The position numbers were made by a program, and so were the translations under genes. Below the pieces are notes generated by a model. It saw only the letters and a list, made by a program, of their open reading frames with translations. It ran no database searches and had not been told where the DNA came from. A DNA stretch of 57,418 nucleotides. Origin: Streptomyces sparsogenes. Lineage in GTDB: Bacteria; Actinomycetota; Actinomycetes; Streptomycetales; Streptomycetaceae. Location of the stretch: the NCBI RefSeq assembly GCF_001704635.1, contig NZ_MAXF01000174.1, positions 1 through 57,418 on the forward strand, given 5' to 3'. Of this stretch, positions 8,014 through 16,916 are shown piece by piece (within the stretch, counting starts at the first letter, position 1; every line of letters begins with the position of its first letter).

Positions 8014-8709
8014 TCAGGCCTCGTACAGACCGCGGCCCGCGCTCTTGGCCCGGTCCGCCTTGCGGAGTCGCTCCAACGTGTTACGCACGGAGTTGACGTT
8101 CGTGCGCGTCTCCTCGCGTCCGAGGGCCTCGTTGACCTCCGCGGCGCGCAGCGGGCGGCCCGCCTTGCGCAGGGCTGCCAGCACGTTTTCCGACAGGCCG
8201 CCGGGGCGCTCCGCCGCTGCCTCGGTCTTCGGCGCCGCCACGGCCTTCTTGGCGGTCTTCTTGGCGGCCGTCTTCTTGGCGGCGGTCTTCGAAGTCCGCG
8301 CGGCGGCGGGGGCCTTGGCCTTGCCCTTGCTGCGCTGACGGCCGATGGCGGCCTTCCGCGTGGCGGTGGCGGTGGCGGCCCGCCCGGCGGGAGCCGACTC
8401 GGCGGCCGGCTCCGGTGCCGCCTCGGCGGCGGGCTCCTCGGCCGTGGCCGCCGTGTCCTCGGCCACCGGCTCCGGGGCCGACGGCGCGGCCTCGGCGGCG
8501 GACTCCTCCGGCGCCTTCTGCGGGGCCGGCACGCTGGACAGCGCTTGAAGGCTGTTCAGCGCGCCGCTGACGGCCTCCAGTCGCTTGGTGACAGCTTCCA
8601 GATCCTTCTTGAGAGCCTCCTGCTGTTCCTCAAGTCGCGGAAGCTCAGCCTCCAGCGCCTCGATCGTCGAACCCACACTGTTGTCCGCACTCAATGCGTT
8701 CACCACCAC
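8014..8709 (-). CDS. Coiled-coil, Lys-rich, winged-helix protein (histone H1-like)
   Basis: Unrecognised as a named family, but modular over its 231 residues. A coiled coil (IEALEAELPRLEEQQEALKK and on to about residue 55) is followed by an acidic Ala/Glu/Pro stretch (about 60-110). Next is a basic tract with AKKTAAKKTAKKA (about 130-160), like bacterial histone H1-type tails. It ends in a helix-turn-helix-like C-terminus (LSENVLAALRKAGRPLRAAEVNEAL...). A nucleoid-associated or regulatory DNA-binding role is inferred. The start is one of three consecutive GTG codons, with AAAGGG about 8 bases upstream of the first. Confidence 0.7.
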   Translation of the reverse strand: MVVNALSADNSVGSTIEALEAELPRLEEQQEALKKDLEAVTKRLEAVSGALNSLQALSSVPAPQKAPEESAAEAAPSAPEPVAEDTAATAEEPAAEAAPEPAAESAPAGRAATATATRKAAIGRQRSKGKAKAPAAARTSKTAAKKTAAKKTAKKAVAAPKTEAAAERPGGLSENVLAALRKAGRPLRAAEVNEALGREETRTNVNSVRNTLERLRKADRAKSAGRGLYEA

Positions 8710-8925
8710 TTCGTACCCTTTCTGCGCCCATCGCAGCTGCGATTATGCCTGGTGTTCAGAGGTGTACGGTGCCCTCCACACCGCCACACAACACCATCGA
8801 ATCCACTTGCGCACCCCTTCGAACACACGCGTTTCCCCGATGTGCGCATGTCCGACGGTACGTCAGCTGCCCGGAAATCGCCGAGCGCGGGGGCAACCCG
8901 GGTGGTGGGAACACCTGTTGGCAGA

Positions 8926-8976
8926 GGGGGTGGCCGCCCTCTCCCCACACGTCGGCGAGGAACGGCGGCCACCCCC
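8926..8976 (-). terminator. Hairpin downstream of VOC gene
   Basis: GGGGGTGGCCGCC (8926-8938) and GGCGGCCACCCCC (8964-8976) form a perfect 13-bp stem with a 25-base loop, starting 12 bases after the VOC stop on the minus strand. The rest of the 278-bp gap (8710-8987) should hold the promoter of the coiled-coil gene; I see no clear -10/-35 pair there. Confidence 0.55.
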
Positions 8977-8987
8977 GGGTGGTGGTG

Positions 8988-9458
8988 TCACCCCTGGTAG
9001 GCGTCCTCGAGGCCCTGGATGTCGATCTTCTTCATGTCGAGCATGGCCCGCATGACCCGCGCTGACTTGGCGGGGTCGGGGTCGCGCAGCAACTCGTTCA
9101 GCTTCCGGGGCACGATCTGCCACGACAGCCCGTACTTGTCCTTCAGCCAGCCGCAGGGGCCCGTCTCCCCACCGTCGCCCAGCCGCTCCCAGAGCCGGTC
9201 CACCTCTTCCTGCGTCGCGCAGTCCACGGAGAGCGAGATGGCCTCGGTGAAGGTGAACTCGGGGCCGCCGTTGAGCGCGATGAACCGCTGCCCGGCGAGT
9301 TCGAAGGTGACGGTCATGACCGTGCCCGGCTCCCCGGGCCCCGCCTCGCCGTAGCGCTGGATCTCCACCACCCGGGAGTCCTCGAAGACGGAGGTGTAGT
9401 GGTGGGCCGCCTGCTCGGCCTGGTCGTCGAACCACAGGAACGTGGTGATCTTCTGCAT
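8988..9458 (-). CDS. VOC family (PhnB/YjdN-like) protein
   Basis: A 156-residue vicinal-oxygen-chelate fold protein of the type often labelled 3-demethylubiquinone methyltransferase-like. Motifs: TFLWFDDQAEQAAHHYTSVF at the N-terminus, FIALNGGPEFTFTEAISLSV in the middle, then LWERLGDGGETGPCGWLKDKYGLSWQIVP. Family members bind small molecules or metals as resistance or modifying proteins; the substrate here is unknown. The ATG follows GGAGAGCACATC. The readthrough end of the upstream Clp gene overlaps this start. Confidence 0.85.
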   Translation of the reverse strand: MQKITTFLWFDDQAEQAAHHYTSVFEDSRVVEIQRYGEAGPGEPGTVMTVTFELAGQRFIALNGGPEFTFTEAISLSVDCATQEEVDRLWERLGDGGETGPCGWLKDKYGLSWQIVPRKLNELLRDPDPAKSARVMRAMLDMKKIDIQGLEDAYQG

Positions 9459-12043
9459 GATGTGCTCTCCTTGCCGACTCGGCGTCCGGTGCCTGTGCGG
9501 GTAGGACCGGCCGGGCCGCGAGAACTCATCGGTCGGCGGCGCGGAAGACCAGCCGCCCCTCCGCCACCTCCGCCCGGACCTCGCCGCCCTCGGCGAGCTC
9601 GCCGTCGAGCAGCATCCGGGACAGCGGGTTCCTCGCGCTGGATGGTGCGGCGCAGCGGCCTGGCGCCGTATTCGGGCTGGTGGCCGCGGTGGGCCAGCCA
9701 GTCGACGGCTTCGGGGGCGAAGGTGATGGCCACGCCCCGGGCGTGCAGCCGGCGCCTGGTCTCCCCCAGCAGCAGGTCGGTGATCTGCCGCAGTTGCCCG
9801 GCGGTCAGCCGGCGGAAGATGACGACCTCGTCGACGCGGTTGAGGAACTCGGGGCGGAAGTGTTCCCGCAGCGGGCGCAGCACCCGCTCGCGGCGGGCCT
9901 GTTCGTCGCTCTCCGCGCCCTCGGGTCCGAAGCCGAGGACGGCGCCGCGGCCGCTGATCGCCTCCGAGCCGAGGTTGCTGGTCATGACGATGACGGTGTT
10001 GGTGAAGTCGACGGTGCGGCCCTGGGCGTCGGTGAGCCGTCCGTCGTCGAGGACCTGGAGGAGGGTGTTGAAGACGTCGGGGTGTGCCTTTTCGATTTCG
10101 TCGAACAGCAGCAGGGAGTAGGGGTGGCGCCGCACCCGTTCGGTGAGCTGTCCGGCTTCCTCGTGGCCGACGTAGCCGGGCGGGGCGCCGATGAGCCGGC
10201 TGACGGTGTGCTTCTCCTGGTATTCGCTCATGTCCAGGCGGACCATGCGGTCCTCGCTGCCGAACAGCGCCTCGGCCAGGGCGCGGGCCAGTTCGGTCTT
10301 CCCGACCCCGGTGGGCCCCAGGAACAGGAAGCTGCCGATGGGGCGGCCGGGGCCGGCGAGGCCGGCACGGGAGCGCAGGACGGCGTCGGCGACGGCCGAC
10401 ACCGCCTCCTCCTGGCCGATGACCCGCTGGTGGAGGTGTTCCTCCAGGCCCAGCAGACGGTCGCGCTCCTCCTGGGTGAGGCTGCTGACCGGGATGCCGG
10501 TCTGCCGCGAGACGATGTCCGCGATGTCCTCGACGGTGACCTCGAGGACCTGTCCGTCACCGGGCCGCTCGCCGCGTTCGGCCTCGATACGCCCGCAGAG
10601 CTCCTGGATGCGGTCGCGCAGGGCGGTGGCGCGCTCGTACTGCTCGGCGGCGACGGCCTGGTCCTTGTCCCGGGTGAGCTGCTCGACCTCGCGCTCCAGC
10701 GCCCGCACATCGGTGGTCTTGGTGTGCGAGCGCAGCCGTACGCGGGCCCCGGCCTGGTCCATCAGGTCGATGGCCTTGTCGGGCAGGAACCGGTCGGTCA
10801 GATAGCGGTCCGACAGTTCCACCGCCGCCAGCAGCGCCTCGTCGGTGTACCGCACCTGATGGTGCGCCTCGTACCGGTCGCGCAGCCCGCGCAGGATCTC
10901 CAGCGCGTCGGCCGCGGAGGGCTCGGGCACCATGATGGGCTGGAAACGCCGCGCCAGCGCCGCGTCCTTCTCGATGTGACGGCGGTACTCGTCCACCGTG
11001 GTGGCTCCGATGACATGGAGTTCGCCGCGGGCCAGGGCGGGCTTGAGCATATTGCCCGCGTCCATCGACCCGCCTTCGGAGCCACCGCCTCCGGCGCCGA
11101 CGACGGTGTGCAGCTCGTCGATGAAGACCATCGTCTCGCCGGAGTGCGCCCGGATCTCCTCGATGATGCGGTTCAGCCGCTCCTCGAAGTCGCCGCGGTA
11201 GCGGGTGCCGGCCACGACGCCGGACAGGTCGAGGGCGACCAGCCGGCGGCCGAGGAGGGGGTCGGGCACGTCGCCGTCGGCGATGCGCTGCGCCAGCCCT
11301 TCGACGACGGCGGTCTTGCCGACACCCGCGTCTCCGATGAGGACGGGGTTGTTCTTGCCCCGCCGGGAGAGCACCTCGATGGTCTGCTCGATCTCCTCGT
11401 CGCGCCCGATCACCGGGTCGATCCGGCCCTCGCCGGCCATCTCGGTCAGGTCGCGGCCGTACCTGTCCAGGGTCGGGGTGTCGTGCGGTTTCCCGGGCCG
11501 CTGGGGGATGGTGGGGGCCGGTCCGCCCGGCGGCCGGTACTGCGGCCCGGAGACGGGATCAGGGCGGCCGGCGCCCAGGATGCCGCCGGCGGCGGAGTCG
11601 GGGTTGGCCGCCAGCGCCTTGAGGACGTGTTCCGGGCCGATGTAGGAGTCGCCGGCGGCCCGGGCCAGCTCGTGGGCGTCCAGCAGGGCCCGCTTGACCG
11701 CGGGGGTGACCGACAGTGAGGTCCGGGGCGGCCCCTCGCCGGCGGTCTCGTCGATCCGGGCGGCCAGCTCGTCCGGGTCGGCCCCGGTCCGCGCGACCAT
11801 GCCGCGGGTCGGCTCGACGGTCAGCGCGGCCCGCAGCAGATGCTCGGTGTCCAGGTCGGTGCTGCCGTGGTCGGCGGCGTAGGCGGCCGCGGCGGCGACC
11901 AGTTGCCGGGTGGCCCCGCTCATGAGCCTCCCGAGGTCGATCTGCCGGGGTCCCGACGGCGCTCCGCTGCCGAGGAAGCGTGCCAGGAAGTCTCCGAACG
12001 GGTCCGGACCGAAGCCCCGCGGACCCGTGAACCCGCTGCTCAT
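9314..12043 (-). CDS. ClpC-like AAA+ unfoldase with frameshifted C-terminus
   Basis: Hsp100/Clp ATPase with two AAA domains. It has an N-terminal Clp_N repeat domain (about 30-150), D1 with GDAGVGKT and the sensor FIDELHTVVGAG, a short UVR-like linker (DKDQAVAAEQYERATALRDR), and D2 with GPTGVGKT and MTSNLGSE. It would unfold proteins for ClpP or disaggregate them. The family ending ...TIQREVDNPLSRMLLDG... is broken near 9630: the frame reads TIQREEPAVPD, while NPLSRMLLDGELAEG continues in another frame to a TGA at 9526-9528. A loss of about 5 bases explains this. As sequenced, the frame runs on to 9314 and overlaps the VOC gene. The ATG has GGAGG just upstream. Confidence 0.85.
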   Translation of the reverse strand: MSSGFTGPRGFGPDPFGDFLARFLGSGAPSGPRQIDLGRLMSGATRQLVAAAAAYAADHGSTDLDTEHLLRAALTVEPTRGMVARTGADPDELAARIDETAGEGPPRTSLSVTPAVKRALLDAHELARAAGDSYIGPEHVLKALAANPDSAAGGILGAGRPDPVSGPQYRPPGGPAPTIPQRPGKPHDTPTLDRYGRDLTEMAGEGRIDPVIGRDEEIEQTIEVLSRRGKNNPVLIGDAGVGKTAVVEGLAQRIADGDVPDPLLGRRLVALDLSGVVAGTRYRGDFEERLNRIIEEIRAHSGETMVFIDELHTVVGAGGGGSEGGSMDAGNMLKPALARGELHVIGATTVDEYRRHIEKDAALARRFQPIMVPEPSAADALEILRGLRDRYEAHHQVRYTDEALLAAVELSDRYLTDRFLPDKAIDLMDQAGARVRLRSHTKTTDVRALEREVEQLTRDKDQAVAAEQYERATALRDRIQELCGRIEAERGERPGDGQVLEVTVEDIADIVSRQTGIPVSSLTQEERDRLLGLEEHLHQRVIGQEEAVSAVADAVLRSRAGLAGPGRPIGSFLFLGPTGVGKTELARALAEALFGSEDRMVRLDMSEYQEKHTVSRLIGAPPGYVGHEEAGQLTERVRRHPYSLLLFDEIEKAHPDVFNTLLQVLDDGRLTDAQGRTVDFTNTVIVMTSNLGSEAISGRGAVLGFGPEGAESDEQARRERVLRPLREHFRPEFLNRVDEVVIFRRLTAGQLRQITDLLLGETRRRLHARGVAITFAPEAVDWLAHRGHQPEYGARPLRRTIQREEPAVPDAARRRARRGRRGPGGGGGGAAGLPRRRPMSSRGPAGPTRTGTGRRVGKESTSCRRSPRSCGSTTRPSRRPTTTPPSSRTPGWWRSSATARRGPGSRARS

Positions 12044-12177
12044 TGCCCTCCGTTCCGCCCGGGCGGCGCCCGGGGCAGGTTGTGTTGCCAGGCGTGTGCG
12101 GGCCGGGTGCCCGCCGGGCGCGGGGGTAACACCCGGTGGCGCGCATCACGCCCGGCGGAGACGGAGGGGGCGCGCGG

Positions 12178-12816
12178 TCAGGAGGTGGCGCCGCGCAGCG
12201 CGTCGGCGAGCGGGCCGGTCCCGGTCATCTCGACGGCTCCGGTGGCGATGCCGTCGGCGACGGTGAGCGTGCCCTGGGCGAGGGCGACACAGCTGTCGGC
12301 GTCCAGGACCAGCCGGGCGTCCGCGCGCTCGGCCGGCCCGTCCCCGTACGAGGGTTCGGCGCCGCCGAGGACCAGGTGGAAGCCGCCCTCCTCCAGCACC
12401 ACGTCGACGACGCCTTCCCGGTCCGCGGCGAGGCGCCCCAGCCGGTGCAGCAGGGGGAGGGCGAACCAGTGGGCCCGGATGGCGTCGGTGGGCTGCCGCT
12501 CGGCCAGCGCGGGCGCGCCCCAGGCGGCGAGGGCGGTGAGGACCGGCAGCAGGGCGCGGCCGTGGGGGGTGAGCTCGTAGACGGAGGCCGAGGCGGGGGG
12601 CGGCAGTTTCCGGCGGGCGAGGACGCCGTCACGCTCCATGTCCTTCAGCCGTGAGGCGAGCATGTCCGTGCTGACGCCCGGCAGATCGGTGTGGAGGTCG
12701 GTGTATCTGCGGGGGCCCGCCAGCAACTCCCGCGCGATCAGCAGCGTCCACCGGTCACCGACGGCATCGAGGGCCCGCGCGATCGCGCAGTACTGGTCAT
12801 AGCTTCGGCGTGGCAT
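12178..12816 (-). CDS. HxlR-type transcriptional regulator with SCP2-like C-terminus
   Basis: A 212-residue protein. The N-terminal HxlR winged helix (CAIARALDAVGDRWTLLIAREL, then FTDL-like YTDLHTDLPGVSTDMLASRLKDMERDGVLARR) fills residues 1-110. The C-terminal region (VLEEGGFHLVLGG... ADSCVALAQGTLTVADGIA) resembles the sterol-carrier/SCP2 domain found in some members, perhaps a ligand pocket. The ATG at 12816 is used; ATG at 12834 would add six residues. It probably acts on its own promoter and on the divergent aminotransferase gene. Confidence 0.85.
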   Translation of the reverse strand: MPRRSYDQYCAIARALDAVGDRWTLLIARELLAGPRRYTDLHTDLPGVSTDMLASRLKDMERDGVLARRKLPPPASASVYELTPHGRALLPVLTALAAWGAPALAERQPTDAIRAHWFALPLLHRLGRLAADREGVVDVVLEEGGFHLVLGGAEPSYGDGPAERADARLVLDADSCVALAQGTLTVADGIATGAVEMTGTGPLADALRGATS

Positions 12817-12836
12817 GCGTCCCAGTCTAGCCATTA

Positions 12837-12853
12837 AGTTGGACTTTCCAAGT
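12837..12853. promoter_or_regulatory. HxlR operator candidate
   Basis: AGTTGGACTTTCCAAGT has arms AGTTGGA and TCCAAGT matching at 6 of 7 positions around CTT. It lies between the divergent HxlR and alaA genes, where autoregulating HxlR proteins bind. TTGGAC within it could also be the -35 of alaA (TAGAAC at 12864-12869, long 19-base spacer). Confidence 0.45.
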
Positions 12854-12920
12854 GGCGCCTTGGTAGAACAAAGCAAGCCGTCGTCGAACGATGAGGCGGA
12901 GCGAACCGGGAGGGCGCGAC

Positions 12921-14135
12921 ATGGAGTTCCGGCAGTCGAGCAAGCTCAGCGAGGTCTGCTACGAGATCCGGGGGCCGGTGATCGAGCACGCCAACGCGCT
13001 GGAGGAGGCCGGACACAGCGTGCTGCGCCTCAACACGGGCAATCCGGCGCTGTTCGGGTTCGAGGCCCCGGAGGAGATCCTCCAGGACATGATCCGGATG
13101 TTGCCGCAGGCCCATGGCTACAGCGACTCGCGCGGCATCCTCCCCGCCCGCCGCGCCGTGGTCCAGCACTACCAGCGGCGCGGCCTGGAGGACATCGGCG
13201 TGGACGACGTCTTCCTGGGCAACGGCGTCTCCGAGCTGGTGTCCATGGCCGTCCAGGCCCTGGTCGAGGACGGGGACGAGATCCTGATCCCCGCCCCCGA
13301 CTTCCCGCTGTGGACGGCGGTCACCACCCTGGCGGGCGGCAAGGCCGTGCACTACGTGTGCGACGAGTCCGCCGACTGGTACCCGGACCTCGACGACATG
13401 GCCTCGAAGATCACCGACCGTACGCGGGCCGTGGTGATCATCAGCCCGAACAACCCCACCGGTGCGGTCTATCCGCGTGAGATCCTCGAGGGCATCCTGG
13501 ACCTGGCGCGCCGCCACCACCTGATGGTCTTCTCCGACGAGATCTACGACAAGATCCTCTACGACGGGGCGGTCCACCACAGCCCCGCCGTGCTCGCCCC
13601 CGACCTGGTGTGCCTGACCTTCAGCGGGCTGTCCAAGGCGTACCGGGTGGCCGGGTTCCGGTCCGGCTGGGTGGTCGTCTCCGGGCCCAGGCAGCACGCC
13701 AGGAACTACCTCGAGGGCCTGACCATGCTGGCCTCGATGCGGCTGTGCCCCAACACCCCGGCGCAGTTCGCCATCCAGGCGGCCCTCGGCGGCCGGCAGT
13801 CCATCGAGGACCTGGTGCTGCCCGGCGGCCGGCTGCACGAGCAGCGCGACCGCGCCTGGGAGAAGCTCAACGAGATCCCCGGCGTGTCCTGCGTCAAGCC
13901 CAAGGGCGCGCTGTACGCGTTCCCGCGCATCGACCTCGGCGTCCACCGGATCCACGACGACGAGCGGTTCGTCCTGGACCTGCTGCTGCGCGAGAAGATC
14001 CAGGTGGTGCAGGGCACCGGTTTCAACTGGCCGCGCCCCGACCACTTCCGCATCCTCACCCTCCCGCACGTCGACGACCTCGAGTCGGCCATCAGCAGGA
14101 TCGGGCGGTTCCTCGGCGGATACCGGCAGTCGTGA
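12921..14135 (+). CDS. alaA: Alanine aminotransferase, AlaA type
   Basis: Fold-type I PLP aminotransferase (404 residues) making alanine from pyruvate and glutamate. The sequence follows E. coli AlaA (YfbQ) closely throughout: SSKLSEVCYEIRGPV at the start, LRLNTGNPALFGF, VVIISPNNPTGAVY, FSDEIYDKILYDGAVHHS, FSGLSKAYRVAGFRSGW (with the PLP lysine in SGLSKAYR), MLASMRLCPNTPAQ and VQGTGFNWPRPDHFRI. The ATG has GGGAGGG seven bases upstream. It is divergent from HxlR, which may regulate it. Confidence 0.9.
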   Translation: MEFRQSSKLSEVCYEIRGPVIEHANALEEAGHSVLRLNTGNPALFGFEAPEEILQDMIRMLPQAHGYSDSRGILPARRAVVQHYQRRGLEDIGVDDVFLGNGVSELVSMAVQALVEDGDEILIPAPDFPLWTAVTTLAGGKAVHYVCDESADWYPDLDDMASKITDRTRAVVIISPNNPTGAVYPREILEGILDLARRHHLMVFSDEIYDKILYDGAVHHSPAVLAPDLVCLTFSGLSKAYRVAGFRSGWVVVSGPRQHARNYLEGLTMLASMRLCPNTPAQFAIQAALGGRQSIEDLVLPGGRLHEQRDRAWEKLNEIPGVSCVKPKGALYAFPRIDLGVHRIHDDERFVLDLLLREKIQVVQGTGFNWPRPDHFRILTLPHVDDLESAISRIGRFLGGYRQS

Positions 14136-14203
14136 CCGCGGGGGCGTGATCCCGCCTCCGCGCGGGTCCCGCGCCCGGGCTCGGGCAACTGCTTGTAGGG
14201 TGC

Positions 14204-15130
14204 ATGCTCATGGGCGGGGTGATCTCTGGTTTCGGCGTCATCGCGAGCATCGTGGTCACCGGTTATGTCCTGGGCCGCCGCGGCTCGCTGGGGGAACACG
14301 GGCGCGATGTGCTCACCAGGCTCGCCTTCCAGGTCGCCAGCCCGGCCCTGCTGTTCTCCACCGTCGCGCGGGCGGACCTCTCCGTCCTGCTGTCGGTCCC
14401 GATGCTCATCACCGGTTTGAGTACGTTCGTCGTCGCGGGGACGTTCATCGCCGTGGGCGCCGTACGCCGCTGGAGCGTCGGCCGGACGACGATCGGCGCG
14501 CTGTGCTCCTCTTACGTCAACTCCGGGAACCTGGGCATCCCCGTCGCCATGTACGTCCTGGGGGACGCCTCCCTCATCGCGCCGGTGCTGCTCTTCCAGC
14601 AGCTCGTCGTGTCCCCGATCGCCCTGACCGTCATCGATCTGAGCCGCTGCGAGGAACGGCCCTCGCTCCTGCGCCGGCTCACCTCCCCGGTGCGCAACCC
14701 GGTGGTCGCCGGTTCCCTGTCGGGGGTGGTGGTGGCCGCCGCCGGCTGGCGGATTCCCGGGCCGGTCATGGAGCCGGTGTCGCTGCTGGGCGGGATGGCG
14801 GTGCCCGGGGTGCTGCTGGCCTTCGGCATCTCGCTGCCGGGCAGCACCCTGCTCGGGCGCGGCGAGGACCGGGCCGCGGTGCTGCTGTCGGTGGCGCTGA
14901 AGTCCTTCGCGCAGCCGTTGGTGGCGTGGGCCATCGCGGCCGGGGTGTTCGGGCTCGGCGGCGCCGCGCTCTTCGCCGCCGTCGTCACCTCCGCGCTCCC
15001 GGCGGCGCAGAACCTCTTCACCTACGCGGTGCGGTACCAGACCGCGACCAGGCTGGCCCGCGAGTCGATCCTGCTGTCCACGTTCCTCGCGGCCCCCGTG
15101 CTGCTCACGGTGACGGCCCTGCTGGGCTGA
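14204..15130 (+). CDS. AEC family (auxin efflux carrier-like) transporter
   Basis: A 308-residue membrane protein with about ten helices in two halves. It shows the family hallmark of a conserved asparagine region in helix 4, SSYVNSGNLGIPVAMYVLGD, and the matching second-half segment ALPAAQNLFTYAVRYQ. Bacterial members export malonate, malate or other carboxylates. A TAGGGT -10 box (14196-14201) lies only 8 bases before a second ATG at 14210, so the true product may be two residues shorter and its mRNA leaderless. Confidence 0.85.
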   Translation: MLMGGVISGFGVIASIVVTGYVLGRRGSLGEHGRDVLTRLAFQVASPALLFSTVARADLSVLLSVPMLITGLSTFVVAGTFIAVGAVRRWSVGRTTIGALCSSYVNSGNLGIPVAMYVLGDASLIAPVLLFQQLVVSPIALTVIDLSRCEERPSLLRRLTSPVRNPVVAGSLSGVVVAAAGWRIPGPVMEPVSLLGGMAVPGVLLAFGISLPGSTLLGRGEDRAAVLLSVALKSFAQPLVAWAIAAGVFGLGGAALFAAVVTSALPAAQNLFTYAVRYQTATRLARESILLSTFLAAPVLLTVTALLG

Positions 15131-15322
15131 GCGGCGCCGGCCCCGCCCGTGCGCAGGGGAACCGCCGGGAACCGCATGGGAACCGCTCGCGCGGGCAGTG
15201 GACACCGAGGACATCCCCGTCCGCCGCACAATGCGCCGGATGTGAGTGTCGCACTGCGCACACCGGGCGGCCCGGCTACCGTCGATGTCGCTCGGACCCC
15301 CGCCAGGAAACGAGGAACAGCC

Positions 15323-16771
15323 ATGGCACCCTCCGCGTCGTCCCCCGCCGCCATCGGAGTCACCGGGCTCGCCGTGATGGGCCGGAATCTCGCCCGCAAC
15401 TTCGCCCGGAACGGCTACACCGTCGCGGTGCACAACCGGACCCCCGCCCGCACCCGCTCCCTGATCGAGGAGTTCGGGCACGAGGGCTCCTTCGTGCCGG
15501 CCGAGAAGCCCGAGGAGTTCGTGGCCGCGCTGGAGCGGCCCCGGCGGCTGGTGGTGATGGTGAAGGCGGGCGAGCCGACGGACGCGGTGATCGACGAGTT
15601 CGTCCCGCTGCTGGACGCCGGGGACATCGTCATCGACGGCGGCAACGCCCACTTCGAGGACACCCGCCGCCGCGAGGCCGCGCTGCGCGAGCGAGGCATC
15701 CACTTCGTCGGGACGGGCGTCTCCGGCGGCGAGGAGGGCGCCCTGCACGGGCCCTCCGTCATGCCCGGCGGGTCCGCGGAGGCGTACGCCGCGGTCGGGC
15801 CGATGCTGGAGAAGATCAGCGCGCACGTCGACGGCGAGCCGTGCTGCACCCACATCGGCCCGGACGGCGCCGGACACTTCGTCAAAATGGTGCACAACGG
15901 CATCGAGTACGCCGACATGCAGCTGATCGCCGAGGCGTACGACCTGCTGCGGCGCGCGGCCGGGCGCGATCCCGCGCAGATCGCGGACATCTTCCGCCGC
16001 TGGAACACCGGCATGCTGAACTCCTACCTCATCGAGATCACCGCCGAGGTCCTGGCCCACACCGACCGGGAGACCGGCACCCCGTTCGTCGATGTCGTCG
16101 CCGACGCCGCCGAGCAGAAGGGCACCGGTCGCTGGACCGTGCAGACCGCGCTGGACGTGGGCGCGCCGGTCCCCGGCATCGCCGAGGCCGTCTTCGCCCG
16201 CTCGCTGTCCGGCCACACCGATCTGCGGGCCGCCGCCCGGCGGCTGCCCGGCCCCCAGAAGCCCGCTCTGACCGGGCAGGACGCCGACCGGCTCGTCGAC
16301 CGGGTCGAGCAGGCCCTGTACGCGTCGAAGATCGTGTCGTACGCGCAGGGCTGGAACATGATCCAGACCGCGGCCGACCAGTTCGGCTGGGACATCGACC
16401 TGGGCGCGGTGGCCAGGATCTGGCGCGGCGGCTGCATCATCAGGGCTGGTTTCCTGGACGAGATCCGCAGCGCCTACGCGGCCGAGCCCGGGCTGCCCAC
16501 GCTGCTCGCCGACGAGGAGTTCGCCCGCCGGCTGGGCGAGGCCCAGGACTCCTGGCGGGCCGTGGTGGCCACCGCGGCGGAGCGGTCCATCCCCACCCCC
16601 GGCTTCGCCACCTCGCTCGCCTACTACGACGGGCTGCGCGCCGACCGGCTGCCCGCCGCCCTCGTCCAGGCGCAGCGGGACTACTTCGGCGCCCACACCT
16701 ACCAGCGCGTCGACCGCGAGGGCACCTTCCACACCGAGTGGTCCGGCGACCGGAGCGAGACCCGGAGGTGA
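15323..16771 (+). CDS. gnd: 6-phosphogluconate dehydrogenase, decarboxylating
   Basis: Oxidises 6-phosphogluconate to ribulose 5-phosphate with CO2 release in the pentose phosphate pathway. The 482-residue length matches the long dimeric form. Motifs: nucleotide site GVTGLAVMGRNLARNF, substrate/catalytic region GVSGGEEGALHGPSVMPGG, and GAGHFVKMVHNGIEYADMQL with the catalytic Lys and Asn. C-terminal helices include IWRGGCIIRAGFLDEI. Start ATG with CGAGGA upstream. The 192-bp gap before it should hold a promoter; none is obvious. Confidence 0.95.
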   Translation: MAPSASSPAAIGVTGLAVMGRNLARNFARNGYTVAVHNRTPARTRSLIEEFGHEGSFVPAEKPEEFVAALERPRRLVVMVKAGEPTDAVIDEFVPLLDAGDIVIDGGNAHFEDTRRREAALRERGIHFVGTGVSGGEEGALHGPSVMPGGSAEAYAAVGPMLEKISAHVDGEPCCTHIGPDGAGHFVKMVHNGIEYADMQLIAEAYDLLRRAAGRDPAQIADIFRRWNTGMLNSYLIEITAEVLAHTDRETGTPFVDVVADAAEQKGTGRWTVQTALDVGAPVPGIAEAVFARSLSGHTDLRAAARRLPGPQKPALTGQDADRLVDRVEQALYASKIVSYAQGWNMIQTAADQFGWDIDLGAVARIWRGGCIIRAGFLDEIRSAYAAEPGLPTLLADEEFARRLGEAQDSWRAVVATAAERSIPTPGFATSLAYYDGLRADRLPAALVQAQRDYFGAHTYQRVDREGTFHTEWSGDRSETRR

Positions 16772-16823
16772 GACCGGAGCTGCGGCCCGGATGAGTTCCC
16801 CGTCGACGGTGGGGACCTTCGAG

Positions 16824-16852
16824 TTGAGGACCCCCGCCATTCGGGTCATAGT
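16824..16852 (+). promoter_or_regulatory. Promoter for DoxX gene
   Basis: TTGAGG (16824-16829), a 17-base spacer, then CATAGT (16847-16852). This is a fair match to the vegetative consensus, 65 bases before the DoxX start. Confidence 0.5.
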
Positions 16853-16916
16853 GGACACGAGGCTCCGGGCTCGCTGGGTTTTCCGGGTTCCGCATCCGAA
16901 ACCGGACGAGGGCGCC

